Source: Falsiroseomonas oryzae
Lineage (GTDB): Bacteria > Pseudomonadota > Alphaproteobacteria > Acetobacterales > Acetobacteraceae
Direction: 5' to 3'
DNA: 45,176 nt
Assembly (NCBI RefSeq): GCF_027856955.1
Contig: NZ_JAPSMD010000011.1
Coordinates: 1 to 45,176, forward strand
Part shown: piece after piece, positions 7,833 to 16,400 of the stretch
How the letters are laid out: each line of letters starts with the position of its first letter
Position numbering within the stretch: position 1 is the first letter of the stretch
The notes under the pieces: generated by a model
The model's database searches: none
The model's input: only the letters and a program-made list of their open reading frames with translations
Told to the model about the DNA's origin: nothing
Program-made: the position numbers and the translations under genes

Positions 7833-9268
7833 GCGCGCGCTCCCGCAGGGATCGCGAGGCGGATCGTGGTGCCGCCCCCCGGCCGCTCCGTCACGGACGC
7901 GCGGGCGTCGAGCGTGCCGAGCAGCCCGACCACGACGCCAAGCCCGAGCCCCTTGCGCGTGGCCGTGCCGCCGCCGCCGGTCAACCGTTGCGCCTGGGCA
8001 GGATCGAGCCCTGGGCCGGCATCGGCGATCTCGCAGATGAGCTCCCCGTCCTCGCGGCAAGCGCGCAGCTCCACCGTCCCGCCCGGCGGCGTCGCTTCAC
8101 AGGCGTTCAGCAGAAGGTTCAGCAGGACCTGGCGCACCCCGCCTGAACCCGGCGCGATCTCGCCATCCGGCAGGTCGAGCGAGAGGACAAGCACGATGCC
8201 GCGCCGCTCCGCCGCCGAACGTACCAGATGGCCAAGATCCTCGAGGTCGGTGCGCAGGAGCGGCCGATCCTCCTCCGCGCGATAGAGGCTGAGCGTGCTC
8301 GTCACGATGCGGTCGAGCGCGGCGATGCCGCGGTCGAGGAAGGCGAGGGATTCGTCTCGGACCTCCGGAGAGGCGCCGAAGCGCCGTAGAGTCGAGACGG
8401 CGGTGGCAAGGCCGCCAAGCGGGTTCCGAACCTCATGCGCGATCGTCGCAGCGAGGCGCCCGAGCGCCGCGGCCTGCTCGCGCTCCGCCAGTTCGGCGGT
8501 CAGCCGCTCCCGCTCCCGCATCCCATACGCCATGCGGTTATAGGCGCGCAGCACGGCCGCACTGCGCGGGTCGGCCTGCGCGAGGACCGCTTCCGGCAGC
8601 GGCACCGGGGCCTGCCGCGCTGCATCGGACAGGGCCTCAACCAGGACGCGGAGCGGACGGCCGAGGCGTTGCAGCACGGCCCAGGTGAGCAGCGCGGCAA
8701 GACCGGCGAGGAACATGTCCAGCAGCACGACGCCCCAGGCGAGCCGCGTGCGCGCGGCGAGGATCGGCGAGACGTCGAGCGCGGCGACGACACGCCCAGC
8801 CGGACCCTCCGTCCCATCCACCACGCGGCTCACCCAGGCAGTGCCGCTGTCCGCATCCAGGCGCCAGGCGTCGCCCCCGAGCGCCACGGCCATCGCCGCG
8901 GACTTTCCGGGGTCGCCATGCCGCACCAGCAGCGCGCCATCCGGGGTGAAGGCAAACAGGGTTCGCTCGGCGACGCCGCGCTGCTCGGCAAAGGCGCGGG
9001 CCATACGCTCCGCCACATAGGCGGCGTCGCGGGCCTCGAGGCCGGCCCGCACGCTCGCCGCCAACCCGTCGAGATACACCTCGCCGAGCTGTGCGAGCCT
9101 GCGGTCGGCCCCGCGGTTGGTGACCTGCAGGGCAAGCTGCGTCGTGCCCACCGCGACCGCGAAGACAATGACGCCCGCGGCCGCCGGCAAGCGCAGTGCC
9201 GATGGCAGCACGCCGGCACGCTGTTGGGCGGGAGAATCGGGGCGAGCGGGGACGGTCATCAGCAACAT
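7829..9268 (-). CDS. Membrane sensor histidine kinase (Mrp-linked)
   Basis: A 479-residue inner-membrane kinase. The first membrane segment is at about residues 28-50 (AAAGVIVFAVAVGTTQLALQV), a periplasmic sensor region follows at 51-175, and the second segment is at about 177-200. A HAMP-like linker, the HisKA box with His278 (TIAHEVRNPLGG) and an HATPase domain (NLLLNACEATPPGG, ADAGPGL, GLGLGVVVGLL) follow. The periplasmic motif LGEVYLDGLAAS is nearly repeated in the kinase at 28454 (LSGAYLDGLSTA), so the two kinases are paralogues. It overlaps the regulator by 4 bases and lies 41 bases downstream of the MnhG-Usp gene. The signal is unknown. Unlike its paralogue it has no dedicated binding-protein gene beside it. 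Confidence 0.92.
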   Translation of the reverse strand: MLLMTVPARPDSPAQQRAGVLPSALRLPAAAGVIVFAVAVGTTQLALQVTNRGADRRLAQLGEVYLDGLAASVRAGLEARDAAYVAERMARAFAEQRGVAERTLFAFTPDGALLVRHGDPGKSAAMAVALGGDAWRLDADSGTAWVSRVVDGTEGPAGRVVAALDVSPILAARTRLAWGVVLLDMFLAGLAALLTWAVLQRLGRPLRVLVEALSDAARQAPVPLPEAVLAQADPRSAAVLRAYNRMAYGMRERERLTAELAEREQAAALGRLAATIAHEVRNPLGGLATAVSTLRRFGASPEVRDESLAFLDRGIAALDRIVTSTLSLYRAEEDRPLLRTDLEDLGHLVRSAAERRGIVLVLSLDLPDGEIAPGSGGVRQVLLNLLLNACEATPPGGTVELRACREDGELICEIADAGPGLDPAQAQRLTGGGGTATRKGLGLGVVVGLLGTLDARASVTERPGGGTTIRLAIPAGARA

Positions 9269-9309
9269 GCGATCCAGAGAACGCCCCCTGTGTGACCGGA
9301 CGCACGCCG

Positions 9310-10623
9310 CTAGGGCAAGAGCACGATCGGGACGGTATCGGCCACCGTCTCATGCGCGCAGTTGCGGACCATGTCGAAGAAGCCGCCATGATGCGTGGAC
9401 AGGCAGGACAGTACCGCCGCATCGAAGGTCGCCAGCCGCGGACGGAGGTCGTCCAGTTCGAATTCGAGTTCGAGTGAGGACAGCAGCCGCACCTTGCGGC
9501 CCGTCGCCCGCAACAGCTCCGCCTGCGCCTCGACCGCCGCCGCCACCCCGGGCCGGTAATCGGCGACGGGCAGGATGGATACGGCGGCATTCGGCCACAA
9601 TCCGGTCCGCAGCAGCCCAGCCGCAAGCGTGCCGCAGGCGGGCGAGGAGCCGACGACGAGCAGCACGGAACGCACCTCCGCGACCTTGCGCCGGACGCGG
9701 AGCACCGGCAACAGCCGCGCGCGGGCGAGTGACGCGCCGATCTCCTCGCCCGGCGCGCACGCGACCCCGTGCGGGCCCATCCCCGCGGGCAGCACGACGA
9801 AGTCGTGGCCGGCGAGCGTGCGCGCCAGATCTGCCGCCTGGCCTTCCTCGTGGCGTGCGGCCACCTCGATGTCCGGCGCCGCGGCTGCCCTGCCTTGGAA
9901 GTCCTGCAGGGCCGCGGCGCAGTTCTCCCGGATCCGTTGCCGGCTGCGCGAGGTGACCCAATCCGCCCAGAAGGCGCCGCCGACCGGCAGCGGGCCTCGC
10001 CACATCCGCGGTTCCAACCCCGCGCCTGAGAGGCCAGTCAGGCTGCCACCAGCGCGGGCCGCGAGGTCGAAGGCCTGTGCTGTCGCCTCCGCCTGATGCG
10101 GCCCGCCGACCAGGCAACAGAGGACGCGGCGCAAGGCCACCCGATCGGTGGCCGGTGCGCCGCGCAGGGCCGGATCGGCAGGCCGCCGGAACTCCGGGAT
10201 GGCGCTCATGACGGGTTCCTCTCGTGGCGTGACAAGGGCTGTTGGGCGAGGCCGGGCGGTGCGGGCGGGGTCGATGTCGAAGACGCGGCGGTCGAGGACG
10301 CCAGAGAGGGCGTCGGCGACGGATGCGGCGCCGAGCGGGGCGCCGGCGACGTAGGCCGCCCGGCCGAGCGCGTGGGAAGCGACCGGCGCCGTCAGCACGA
10401 GGAAGCCGACGGCCGCGAGGGCAGTAAGCATCGCCGCGGTCGTGCCGAAGGCGAGCCCTGCGCCGAGCAGAAGCAGCCCGGCCCCGGCCACGCCGGCCTT
10501 GGCGGCGGCGTGCATCCGGCTGAACGGATCCGGCAGCCGCGCCACGCCGAGCGCGGCAAGCGCCACCACCGCGGCACCGCCCACCAGCAGCAGTGCCGCC
10601 AGTATCTCGCGCAGCGCGCTCAT
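9310..10623 (-). CDS. mnhG: MnhG/MrpG subunit fused in frame to a universal-stress-type protein
   Basis: One uninterrupted 437-codon frame. Residues 1-110 are a canonical MrpG: three hydrophobic helices, with GVARLPDPFSRMHAAAKAG. A linker of about 28 residues runs through PARTARPRPTALV. From MSAIPEFRRP onward the protein resembles tandem Usp (RRVLCCLVGGPHQAEATAQAF, VLLVVGSSPACGTLAAGLL). No stop codon separates the two. An internal ATG at 10209 has a strong AGAGGAA Shine-Dalgarno 6 bases upstream, so the Usp part is probably also, or only, made as a separate protein. The start at 10623 overlaps the MnhF stop (ATGA). MrpG is required for Mrp complex function. A Usp fused or translated in frame would tie stress sensing to the antiporter. 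Confidence 0.85.
   Translation of the reverse strand: MSALREILAALLLVGGAAVVALAALGVARLPDPFSRMHAAAKAGVAGAGLLLLGAGLAFGTTAAMLTALAAVGFLVLTAPVASHALGRAAYVAGAPLGAASVADALSGVLDRRVFDIDPARTARPRPTALVTPREEPVMSAIPEFRRPADPALRGAPATDRVALRRVLCCLVGGPHQAEATAQAFDLAARAGGSLTGLSGAGLEPRMWRGPLPVGGAFWADWVTSRSRQRIRENCAAALQDFQGRAAAAPDIEVAARHEEGQAADLARTLAGHDFVVLPAGMGPHGVACAPGEEIGASLARARLLPVLRVRRKVAEVRSVLLVVGSSPACGTLAAGLLRTGLWPNAAVSILPVADYRPGVAAAVEAQAELLRATGRKVRLLSSLELEFELDDLRPRLATFDAAVLSCLSTHHGGFFDMVRNCAHETVADTVPIVLLP
10216..10222 (-). promoter_or_regulatory. Internal ribosome binding site for the Usp half of MnhG-Usp
   Basis: On the minus strand AGAGGAA lies 6 bases before an in-frame ATG (10209-10207). It is stronger than most ribosome sites in this operon. 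It suggests the Usp domain is independently translated even though the MnhG frame reads into it. Confidence 0.6.
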
Positions 10624-10931
10624 TCGGCGGGGCCCGGGGCCGGCGGCATGCTCGCGCGCTCCATCAGGCGAGCGAAGGCGACGGCCGCGAGGAAGCCGAC
10701 GAGCGCGATGCCGAGCGCGATGTCGAGGAAGGCCGCATGGACGGCCAGCACCGCGGTGAGCGCGGCGAGGCAGGCCCCGAGCAGCCCGAGCATGTCGGTC
10801 GCGATGGCGCGGTCGGCGGCGGATGGGCCGACCAGAAGCCGGAACGCGACCGGGAGCAGGCCGAGCGTGACGATCGCGGCCGCAAGCGCGGCCGCCCACG
10901 GGATCAGGCCAGGGATCAGGCCATCGGTCAT
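10620..10931 (-). CDS. mnhF: Mrp antiporter subunit F
   Basis: A 103-residue membrane protein with three predicted helices. The family signature is visible around residues 33-45 (RLLVGPSAADRAIATDMLG) and in AAFLDIALGIALVGFLAAVAFARLME. MrpF is one of the small obligatory subunits of the Mrp cation/proton antiporter complex in the inner membrane. It overlaps MnhE upstream and MnhG downstream by 4 bases each, so translation is coupled. Confidence 0.93.
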   Translation of the reverse strand: MTDGLIPGLIPWAAALAAAIVTLGLLPVAFRLLVGPSAADRAIATDMLGLLGACLAALTAVLAVHAAFLDIALGIALVGFLAAVAFARLMERASMPPAPGPAE

Positions 10932-11254
10932 GGCAACACCTCCCGCGTGCGGGCCTCGAGGGTTGTCTTCATGCCCGCGATCGCCGCCTCGCGGTCCGGC
11001 GCATCGAGCACGTGGACAAAGAGCGTGCTTCCATCTGCCGAGACGTCGACGCTCGTCGTGCCCGGCGTCAGCGTCACCATGTCGGCGAACAGCACGATGC
11101 CTGCGGGCGAGCGCACATCGAGTGGTACGGCGAGGATCGCCGGGCGCAGGCGCTCCGTCGGACCGAGCACGGCGCGGATCGTGGCCCAGGTGGACTTGGC
11201 GAGTTCCGCGACGAAGGTGATGCCGACGCGGGCCCAGGCGAGCGCACGCCTCAT
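10928..11254 (-). CDS. mnhE: Mrp antiporter subunit E
   Basis: A 108-residue MrpE. One hydrophobic stretch lies near the start (VGITFVAELAKSTW), followed by the family block RPAILAVPLDVRSPAGIVLFADMVTLTPGT and a small cytoplasmic alpha/beta tail (LFVHVLDA). It is slightly short because MrpE proteins normally carry two more N-terminal helices (usual length about 160 residues). The reduced N terminus is also seen in other proteobacterial MrpE. ATGA overlaps link it to MnhD and MnhF. Confidence 0.88.
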   Translation of the reverse strand: MRRALAWARVGITFVAELAKSTWATIRAVLGPTERLRPAILAVPLDVRSPAGIVLFADMVTLTPGTTSVDVSADGSTLFVHVLDAPDREAAIAGMKTTLEARTREVLP

Positions 11255-12774
11255 GGCGCGGCCTCCGCGAGCCGGACGGCGTTCGGGCCGAGCACCGCGG
11301 CGATGTAGCCCTCGCGATCGAGCAGCGCATCGGCGGCGGCAAGCGAGAAGGCCGCGAAGGGCTCGGTCCAGAGACCGATCGCCAGCGTCACGCCGCAGAG
11401 CGCCACGATCGGCGCGAAGGTCGCGATCCGCTCGGCGCGCGTCCACTCCGCCCGCGGCGCGGCCTGTGGCGCCGCCTTCCAGAAGGCCTCGTTCCAGATC
11501 TTGATCATCGAGTAGAGCGTCAGCACCCCGACGGCGAGCGCGACGAAGGCAAGCAGCCACGCCTCCGCCTCGAGGCCGGCGCGGATGACGACGAACTTGC
11601 CCCAGAAACCCGAGAGCGGCGGGATGCCGGCGAGCGAGAGCGCGGGGATGAGGAACAGTATGCCGAGGAGCGGCGCCGATACCCACAGCCCGCCCATGCG
11701 TGCGAGTGCGAAGGACCCGCCGACCTGCCGCATCGCCCCGGCGACAAGGAACAGGTTCGCCTTCACCACGATGTGGTGGACGATGTAGAGAACGCTGCCC
11801 GCGATCGCGAGCGGCGTCATCAGCGCGACACCGATCAGCATGTAGCCGATCTGGCTGATGATGTGGAACGACAGGATCCGGCGCACGTCGTAATGCGCCG
11901 CCGCGCCCAGCACGCCAACGACCATTGTCGCGATCGCGATACCGGCCAGGATCGGCCCGAACAGCGCGTGGTCATGCGCGAAGACCAGCGTGAAGACGCG
12001 GATGATGGCGTAGACGCCAACCTTGGTCAGCAGCGCCGCGAAGATCGCCGCCACGGGCATGGATGCCGTGTGATAGGAGGCGGGCAGCCAGTTGAACAGC
12101 GGGAAGACCGCGGCCTTGGCGCCGAATGATACGAGCAGCAGCACGGCCGTTGCTGCCAGCGCACCCTGGTTTTCCACTCCCGGCGCGACGCGCGCGAGAT
12201 CGGCGAGGCTCAGCGTGCCCGTCAGGCCATAGATGAGCCCTACCGCCAGAAGGAAGAAGGTCGTGCCGACGAGGTTCAGCATCACGTAGCGCAGGCCACC
12301 ATCAAGCTGCTCGCGCGTGCGGTCGAGCACGAGCAACCCGAAGGAGGCGATGAGCATCACCTCGAACCAGACATAGAGGTTGAAGAGGTCGCCGGTGGAA
12401 AAGGCGCCGGCGACGCCCATCAACAGCGCGTGGAACAGCGGCGGGAAGCCCGCACGGTCGCGCTCCCGCGCGCCCGGTCCCATCGCATAGACCGCGACGG
12501 CCAGCCCCATCAGGCCGGTGATTGCCAGCATCGCCGCGGATAGGTGGTCCACCACCAGCGTGATACCGAAGGGCGCTGGCCAGTTGCCCATCTGCCCGAC
12601 GACCATGCCGCCTGCGATCACCTGGGCCAGCAGTGCGAGCGTTGCGACGAAGAGGGCGATGGCGGACGCCAATCCGACGGCGCGTTGCGCCGCGGGGCGC
12701 GACCACAGCAGCGCCGTCAGCGAGGCACCTGCAAGCGGGATCAGGATCGGTGCGACGAGCAGGACCTGGCGCAT
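11251..12774 (-). CDS. mnhD: Mrp antiporter subunit D
   Basis: A 507-residue membrane protein of the proton-translocating NADH-quinone oxidoreductase M/N family, with about 14 hydrophobic segments. The conserved transmembrane glutamate is in NLYVWFEVMLIASF and the lysine is in FGAKAAVFPLFNWLPASYHTA. It is one of the two large ion-path subunits of the Mrp complex. ATG 12774 is chosen because it forms a TGATG junction with the MnhC stop. A GTG one codon earlier is possible. Confidence 0.94.
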   Translation of the reverse strand: MRQVLLVAPILIPLAGASLTALLWSRPAAQRAVGLASAIALFVATLALLAQVIAGGMVVGQMGNWPAPFGITLVVDHLSAAMLAITGLMGLAVAVYAMGPGARERDRAGFPPLFHALLMGVAGAFSTGDLFNLYVWFEVMLIASFGLLVLDRTREQLDGGLRYVMLNLVGTTFFLLAVGLIYGLTGTLSLADLARVAPGVENQGALAATAVLLLVSFGAKAAVFPLFNWLPASYHTASMPVAAIFAALLTKVGVYAIIRVFTLVFAHDHALFGPILAGIAIATMVVGVLGAAAHYDVRRILSFHIISQIGYMLIGVALMTPLAIAGSVLYIVHHIVVKANLFLVAGAMRQVGGSFALARMGGLWVSAPLLGILFLIPALSLAGIPPLSGFWGKFVVIRAGLEAEAWLLAFVALAVGVLTLYSMIKIWNEAFWKAAPQAAPRAEWTRAERIATFAPIVALCGVTLAIGLWTEPFAAFSLAAADALLDREGYIAAVLGPNAVRLAEAAP

Positions 12775-13193
12775 CACGCCGCCTCCCGCCGATGCGATGG
12801 CGAGGCAGCCGCGGGCGCGACCGCAGCCGGGCCCGGCGTCTCGTCCGGCCGCTCGGCCTCGTCCATCTCGTCCGCGCTGGCCGTGCCGAAGGCGTCATGC
12901 GCGCTACGGATCAGCACCAACGTGAAAGCAGCGAGGCCGAAGCCGATGACGATGGCGGTCAGTACAAGCGCCTGCGGCAGTGGGTTCGCCGCGTCGGCGG
13001 CGAGCGCGCGCTCGCCCTGGTCCACCAGCGGCGGAACCATGGTGCCGATCCGCCCGGCTGCGAAGATGCTGAGGTTTGCCGCGGTGCCGAGCAGCACGAA
13101 GCCGAGCAGGGCGCGCGGCAGGTCGCGGGCGAGCAACAGATAGGCGGCCGCGGCGACCAGAACGCCAATGGCAGCGGCGAGAAGGATCTCCAT
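12774..13193 (-). CDS. mnhC: Mrp antiporter subunit C
   Basis: A 139-residue NuoK-like protein with three helices. Family features are LLLARDLPRALLGFVLLGTAANL and the block PLPQALVLTAIVIGFGLAAFTLVL. A hydrophilic Ala/Glu-rich C-terminal tail of about 35 residues extends beyond the usual family end. MrpC completes the membrane core with A and D. It lies 5 bases from the MnhB stop and touches MnhD. Confidence 0.93.
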   Translation of the reverse strand: MEILLAAAIGVLVAAAAYLLLARDLPRALLGFVLLGTAANLSIFAAGRIGTMVPPLVDQGERALAADAANPLPQALVLTAIVIGFGLAAFTLVLIRSAHDAFGTASADEMDEAERPDETPGPAAVAPAAASPSHRREAA

Positions 13194-13198
13194 CGGCG

Positions 13199-13615
13199 CT
13201 ACTCCTCCGCCACCAACGCGAAGGCCATCGCGGTGATCGTGCCGATGACAGCGAGGTAGACGCCGACGTCGAAGACGAAGGCGGTGTTCAGCGGCAGCGT
13301 CACGGGGAGGTCCGGGAACCACCAGCGATGCGTTAGGTAGCCGGCCGCGGGATCGATCCAGGCGAGCAGCCCGCTGCACAGTGCCAGCAGCAGGCCCGCG
13401 CCGCACCAGGCGGCGGGTGGCGCGCGCATCACCTGCATCGCAGCTGCCTGCCCGCGCGCGATGGCATGGAAGACGAGCCCCGACGCGGCGACCAGGCCGC
13501 CGACGAAGCCGCCGCCCGGCGCATTGTGGCCGCGCACCAACAGGTAGAGCGAGACGACAGCCGGCACCCACAACAGGAGCGGTGCCGAGACGCGCAGGAT
13601 GAGCGAAGCGTGCAT
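13199..13615 (-). CDS. mnhB: Mrp antiporter subunit B
   Basis: A 138-residue membrane protein of the MnhB family with four helices and the signature YLLVRGHNAPGGGFVGGLVAASGLVFHAIARG near residues 20-50. It is a small subunit of the Mrp antiporter. The ATG at 13615 lies 4 bases after the mnhA stop, so its ribosome site is inside mnhA. Confidence 0.93.
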   Translation of the reverse strand: MHASLILRVSAPLLLWVPAVVSLYLLVRGHNAPGGGFVGGLVAASGLVFHAIARGQAAAMQVMRAPPAAWCGAGLLLALCSGLLAWIDPAAGYLTHRWWFPDLPVTLPLNTAFVFDVGVYLAVIGTITAMAFALVAEE

Positions 13616-13619
13616 CGGG

Positions 13620-15938
13620 TCAGGTCCCGGTCCGAAGGCGGCGCCCCGCGCCGCGCAGCAGCGCGAGCACGGAGAATGCGGCGATGGCGAGAACCGCGAT
13701 CTCGCCAAGCGTGTCGAGCGCGCGGAAGTCCACCAGGATCACGTTCACCACGTTCCGGCCGTGTCCGCCTGGCACGCTCTGCGCGCCGAACCAGTCGCCG
13801 AGGCGCGGGTCGAAGGGCGAGGCAAGCACCGCGAGCAGCACCAGCGCGACGGAGAGGCCGAGCATGCTGGCCACGGCGGCATCGCTCGCGCGCTGTCGCC
13901 CGGTGCGTGCATCACGGGCACGGAGCGGCAGGCGGATGAGGACGGTCGCAAGGATCACCACCAGCAGCACTTCGACGGTGAACTGCGTCAAGGCGACGTC
14001 GGGCGCACCGAAGGTGAGGAAGACGATCGCCGTGCCGAAGCCGACCAGGCCCATGGCCATCACCGCCGCGAACAGCCCGCGGGCCAGCGCGGTCGCGACC
14101 GCGCCGGCGGCGATCAGCAGGAAGGCGAGCGCGCGGGGATCGACGGGCGCGGCCTCGGGCAGCGCCAGGCCGCCACGGGCGACCAGGACCCCCAGCGGCG
14201 CGAGCGCCGTCACCAGAAGCAGCGTCCGCATGTAGCCGCGCAGGCTGCCGTGCTGGACGGCGCGCGTCGTGCCCTCGGCCCAGGCCACCAGGCCGGCAAG
14301 GGCCCGATCATAAGCCGCGGCCGGGCCGAAGCGGTCGAGCGGCGCGGCGCGGCGGAGGCGCGGGCCGAGCCTTGCCCAGCCAGCCAGGATCAGCACGCCG
14401 AGCGCGACGGTTGCGACGCTCAGCGCCAGCACCGGCGTGAAGCCGTGCCAGAGCTTCAGCGGGACATCGGCCGGCCGCCCGAGAATTGCCGCGACCGCGC
14501 CGTCCACCAGCCAGGTGCCGAGGATCGAGGGCGCTGCGCCGGCCAGCAGACCGAGCAGGGCGAGAAGCACGGGGCCGGCCAGCATGGATTTCGGCGGATC
14601 ATGGGGCTGCGTCGGGGTCGGGCGGAGTGGGCCGAAGAACAGCCGCCAGGACAGCAGGCCCGCGATGGCGACCTGCGCAGCGTTGACGAGGAAGCCGACG
14701 CTTGCGACCACGCCCGCCATGCCGCCGGCGGCGAGCTTCGCCTCGTAGACGATCTCCTTCGCGACGAAGCCGACGAAGGGCGGCAGGCCCGCCATGGAGA
14801 AGGCAGCGAGCGCCGCGGCCGCGGCGGTGACCGGCATGGCGCGCCCAAGCCCGCCGAGTGCGGTAGCGTCGCGCGTGCCCGTCTCGTGGTCAACGATGCC
14901 GGCGATGAGAAACAGCGCGGCCTTGTACAGCGCGTGGACAATCAGGAAGGTGACCGCGGCCGTAGCGGACAGTTCCGGCGCCAGACCGATAAGCAGCGTT
15001 AGCGTGCCGAGAGCGGTCACCGTCGTCCAGGCGAGCACGCGCTTGAGGTCGGTCTCGCGCAGCGCCATCAGCGCCCCGGTCGCTGCGGTGAGCAGGCCCG
15101 CCCAGGTCAGCAGGTCCTGCCAGAGGACCACGTCCTGATAGACAGGGTTGAGCCGCGCCAGGAGATAGATGCCGAGCTTCACCATGGTGGCGGAATGCAG
15201 GTAAGCGCTGACGGGCGTCGGCGCGGCCATCGCGTTCGGCAGCCAGAAGTGGAAGGGAAACTGCGCCGACTTCGTGAAACAGCCGAGCACGACGAGGAGC
15301 ATGGCCGGCATCGCGAGCGGATCCGCCAGCACCACCTCGCGCGCGGCAATGATGCCCGACAGGCTCGTCGTGCCGGCGACGATCGAGACGAGAACCAGGC
15401 CCGCTAGCAGCGCCAAGCCGCCGCCGCCGGTGACCAGAAGCGCCTGGAGCGCGGCCTTCCGCGCGCCTAGCCTCTCATGATCGTAGCCGACGAGGAAGAA
15501 CGACGCGATGCTCGTGAGCTCCCAGAACACGAAGAGGGTGATCACATCGTCGGCCGTCACCGCGCCGAGCATCGACGTCATGAAGAGCAGCAGCAGGACC
15601 ATGAGGCGGGGAAGCCGGGGATCGCCCTGGAGGTAGCGGCCGGCGTAAAGGAGAACGAGTGCGCCGATGCCGGTGATCAGCAGGGCGAAGACGAGCGAAA
15701 GGCCGTCAAGCTGGAGCCCGCCTGCGACGCCGAGGGATGGTATCCCCCAGAACGGCATGGCCAGCGACTGCGCCGTCGTGACAGCCCCCGCCATGCCCAC
15801 ATAGGCCGCGAGGCAGATCACGGCGCACAGCGCACCGAGGCGAGCCGCCAGGGCCGGCCGGCACAGCGCGACGCCCGCCGCTCCTGCAAGGCCGACGACA
15901 AGCGGTAGCGTCAGAGATTGGAAAAAGAACACGTCCAC
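13620..15938 (-). CDS. mnhA: Mrp antiporter subunit A
   Basis: A 772-residue integral membrane protein, the largest subunit of the Na+(K+)/H+ antiporter. The NuoL-like half contains the proton-path glutamate (LFVFWELTSIASFFLVGYDH) and lysine (CFTKSAQFPFHFWLPNAMAAPTPVSAYLHSA). The C-terminal part has the MbhD block (TFGAPDVALTQFTVEVLLVVIL) and the MbhE-like block (VNVILVDFRALDTLGEIAVLAIA). The start is a GTG at 15938-15936, only 14 bases from the -12 element of a sigma-54 promoter, so the message is probably leaderless or nearly so. It heads the mrpABCDEFG-usp-kinase-regulator operon. Confidence 0.94.
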   Translation of the reverse strand: MDVFFFQSLTLPLVVGLAGAAGVALCRPALAARLGALCAVICLAAYVGMAGAVTTAQSLAMPFWGIPSLGVAGGLQLDGLSLVFALLITGIGALVLLYAGRYLQGDPRLPRLMVLLLLFMTSMLGAVTADDVITLFVFWELTSIASFFLVGYDHERLGARKAALQALLVTGGGGLALLAGLVLVSIVAGTTSLSGIIAAREVVLADPLAMPAMLLVVLGCFTKSAQFPFHFWLPNAMAAPTPVSAYLHSATMVKLGIYLLARLNPVYQDVVLWQDLLTWAGLLTAATGALMALRETDLKRVLAWTTVTALGTLTLLIGLAPELSATAAVTFLIVHALYKAALFLIAGIVDHETGTRDATALGGLGRAMPVTAAAAALAAFSMAGLPPFVGFVAKEIVYEAKLAAGGMAGVVASVGFLVNAAQVAIAGLLSWRLFFGPLRPTPTQPHDPPKSMLAGPVLLALLGLLAGAAPSILGTWLVDGAVAAILGRPADVPLKLWHGFTPVLALSVATVALGVLILAGWARLGPRLRRAAPLDRFGPAAAYDRALAGLVAWAEGTTRAVQHGSLRGYMRTLLLVTALAPLGVLVARGGLALPEAAPVDPRALAFLLIAAGAVATALARGLFAAVMAMGLVGFGTAIVFLTFGAPDVALTQFTVEVLLVVILATVLIRLPLRARDARTGRQRASDAAVASMLGLSVALVLLAVLASPFDPRLGDWFGAQSVPGGHGRNVVNVILVDFRALDTLGEIAVLAIAAFSVLALLRGAGRRLRTGT

Positions 15939-15951
15939 AGGCGACGCGAGC

Positions 15952-15966
15952 GCAAGGAGCGTGCCA
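15952..15966 (-). promoter_or_regulatory. Sigma-54 promoter of the mrp operon
   Basis: On the minus strand TGGCACG-CTCC-TTGC matches the sigma-54 consensus TGGCACG-N4-TTGC at every defined base, with GG and GC 10 bases apart. Transcription should begin about 12 bases after the GC, within a few bases of the mnhA start codon at 15938. Confidence 0.85.
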
Positions 15967-16029
15967 TAGGACGTCGCCCGGTGGGACCCAACAGCTCCAA
16001 TACTTTAGGGCGAGGCGCGGCTGGACAGC

Positions 16030-16077
16030 GTTCACTTGGCCAGACAGAGGTTCAGCGCGCTGTTCAGAATCCTGAAC
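16030..16077. promoter_or_regulatory. Candidate upstream activator sites for the mrp sigma-54 promoter
   Basis: 16062-16077 is a perfect dyad GTTC-AGAATCCT-GAAC, about 100 bases upstream of the -24 element. A weaker version, GTTC-ACTTGGCC-AGAC, lies 32 bases nearer the promoter (16030-16045). The dyad shares its layout (GTYC-N8-GRAC), and even the AGAA following the first half-site, with the sites at 31207-31253. It is most simply read as the binding site of the operon's NtrC-type regulator. The remainder of 15967-16241 shows no gene. Confidence 0.6.
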
Positions 16078-16241
16078 ACGCTGCCGGGCACCGGGCCGCC
16101 GTGCTCCACTCTAGCAGTGAGCCAGAGAAGATTGGTCCCCGGCTCCCACCGCTGCTCCAGTCGGTCCCTCTCTCAACCTTCTCCTTCCCGGTTGCCACCG
16201 CGCAGCCGCTCACGGTTGGCCGTGGTTCGCGCACTAACCTT

Positions 16242-16400
16242 GAGGGTGCGCATGCGGTCGAGCTCTCGCCGGCCTATGTCGATGTCGCGGTGGCGCGCTG
16301 GCAGGCCTTCACGGGCGAGGTGGCGCGGCTGGAGGGCGACGGGGCGAGCTTCGCCGAGGTCGCCCAGGCACGCGGCGTGGCGGCGGAGCAGGCGTCGTGA
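16242..16400 (+). pseudogene. C-terminal remnant of a phage DNA methyltransferase
   Basis: The last 52 codons of this frame (ELSPAYVDVAVARWQAFTGE, then an LEGDG...FAEVAQARG tail) look like the C terminus of prophage-borne DNA methylases. Everything upstream, including the SAM-binding and catalytic motifs, is missing, and the preceding sequence is not coding-like. The following gene starts on its stop codon, as in intact prophages. I infer that a prophage was deleted with a breakpoint near 16240. Confidence 0.65.

Noticed and set aside
6429-8285. A 618-codon plus-strand frame opposite the NtrC regulator and kinase
   Set aside because: Arg/Gln/His-rich, no domain, and fully overlaps genes with clear GAFTGA and H-box motifs on the minus strand.
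13599-15002. A 467-codon plus-strand frame opposite mnhA
   Set aside because: A shadow frame of the antiporter subunit, extremely rich in charged residues and without start context.
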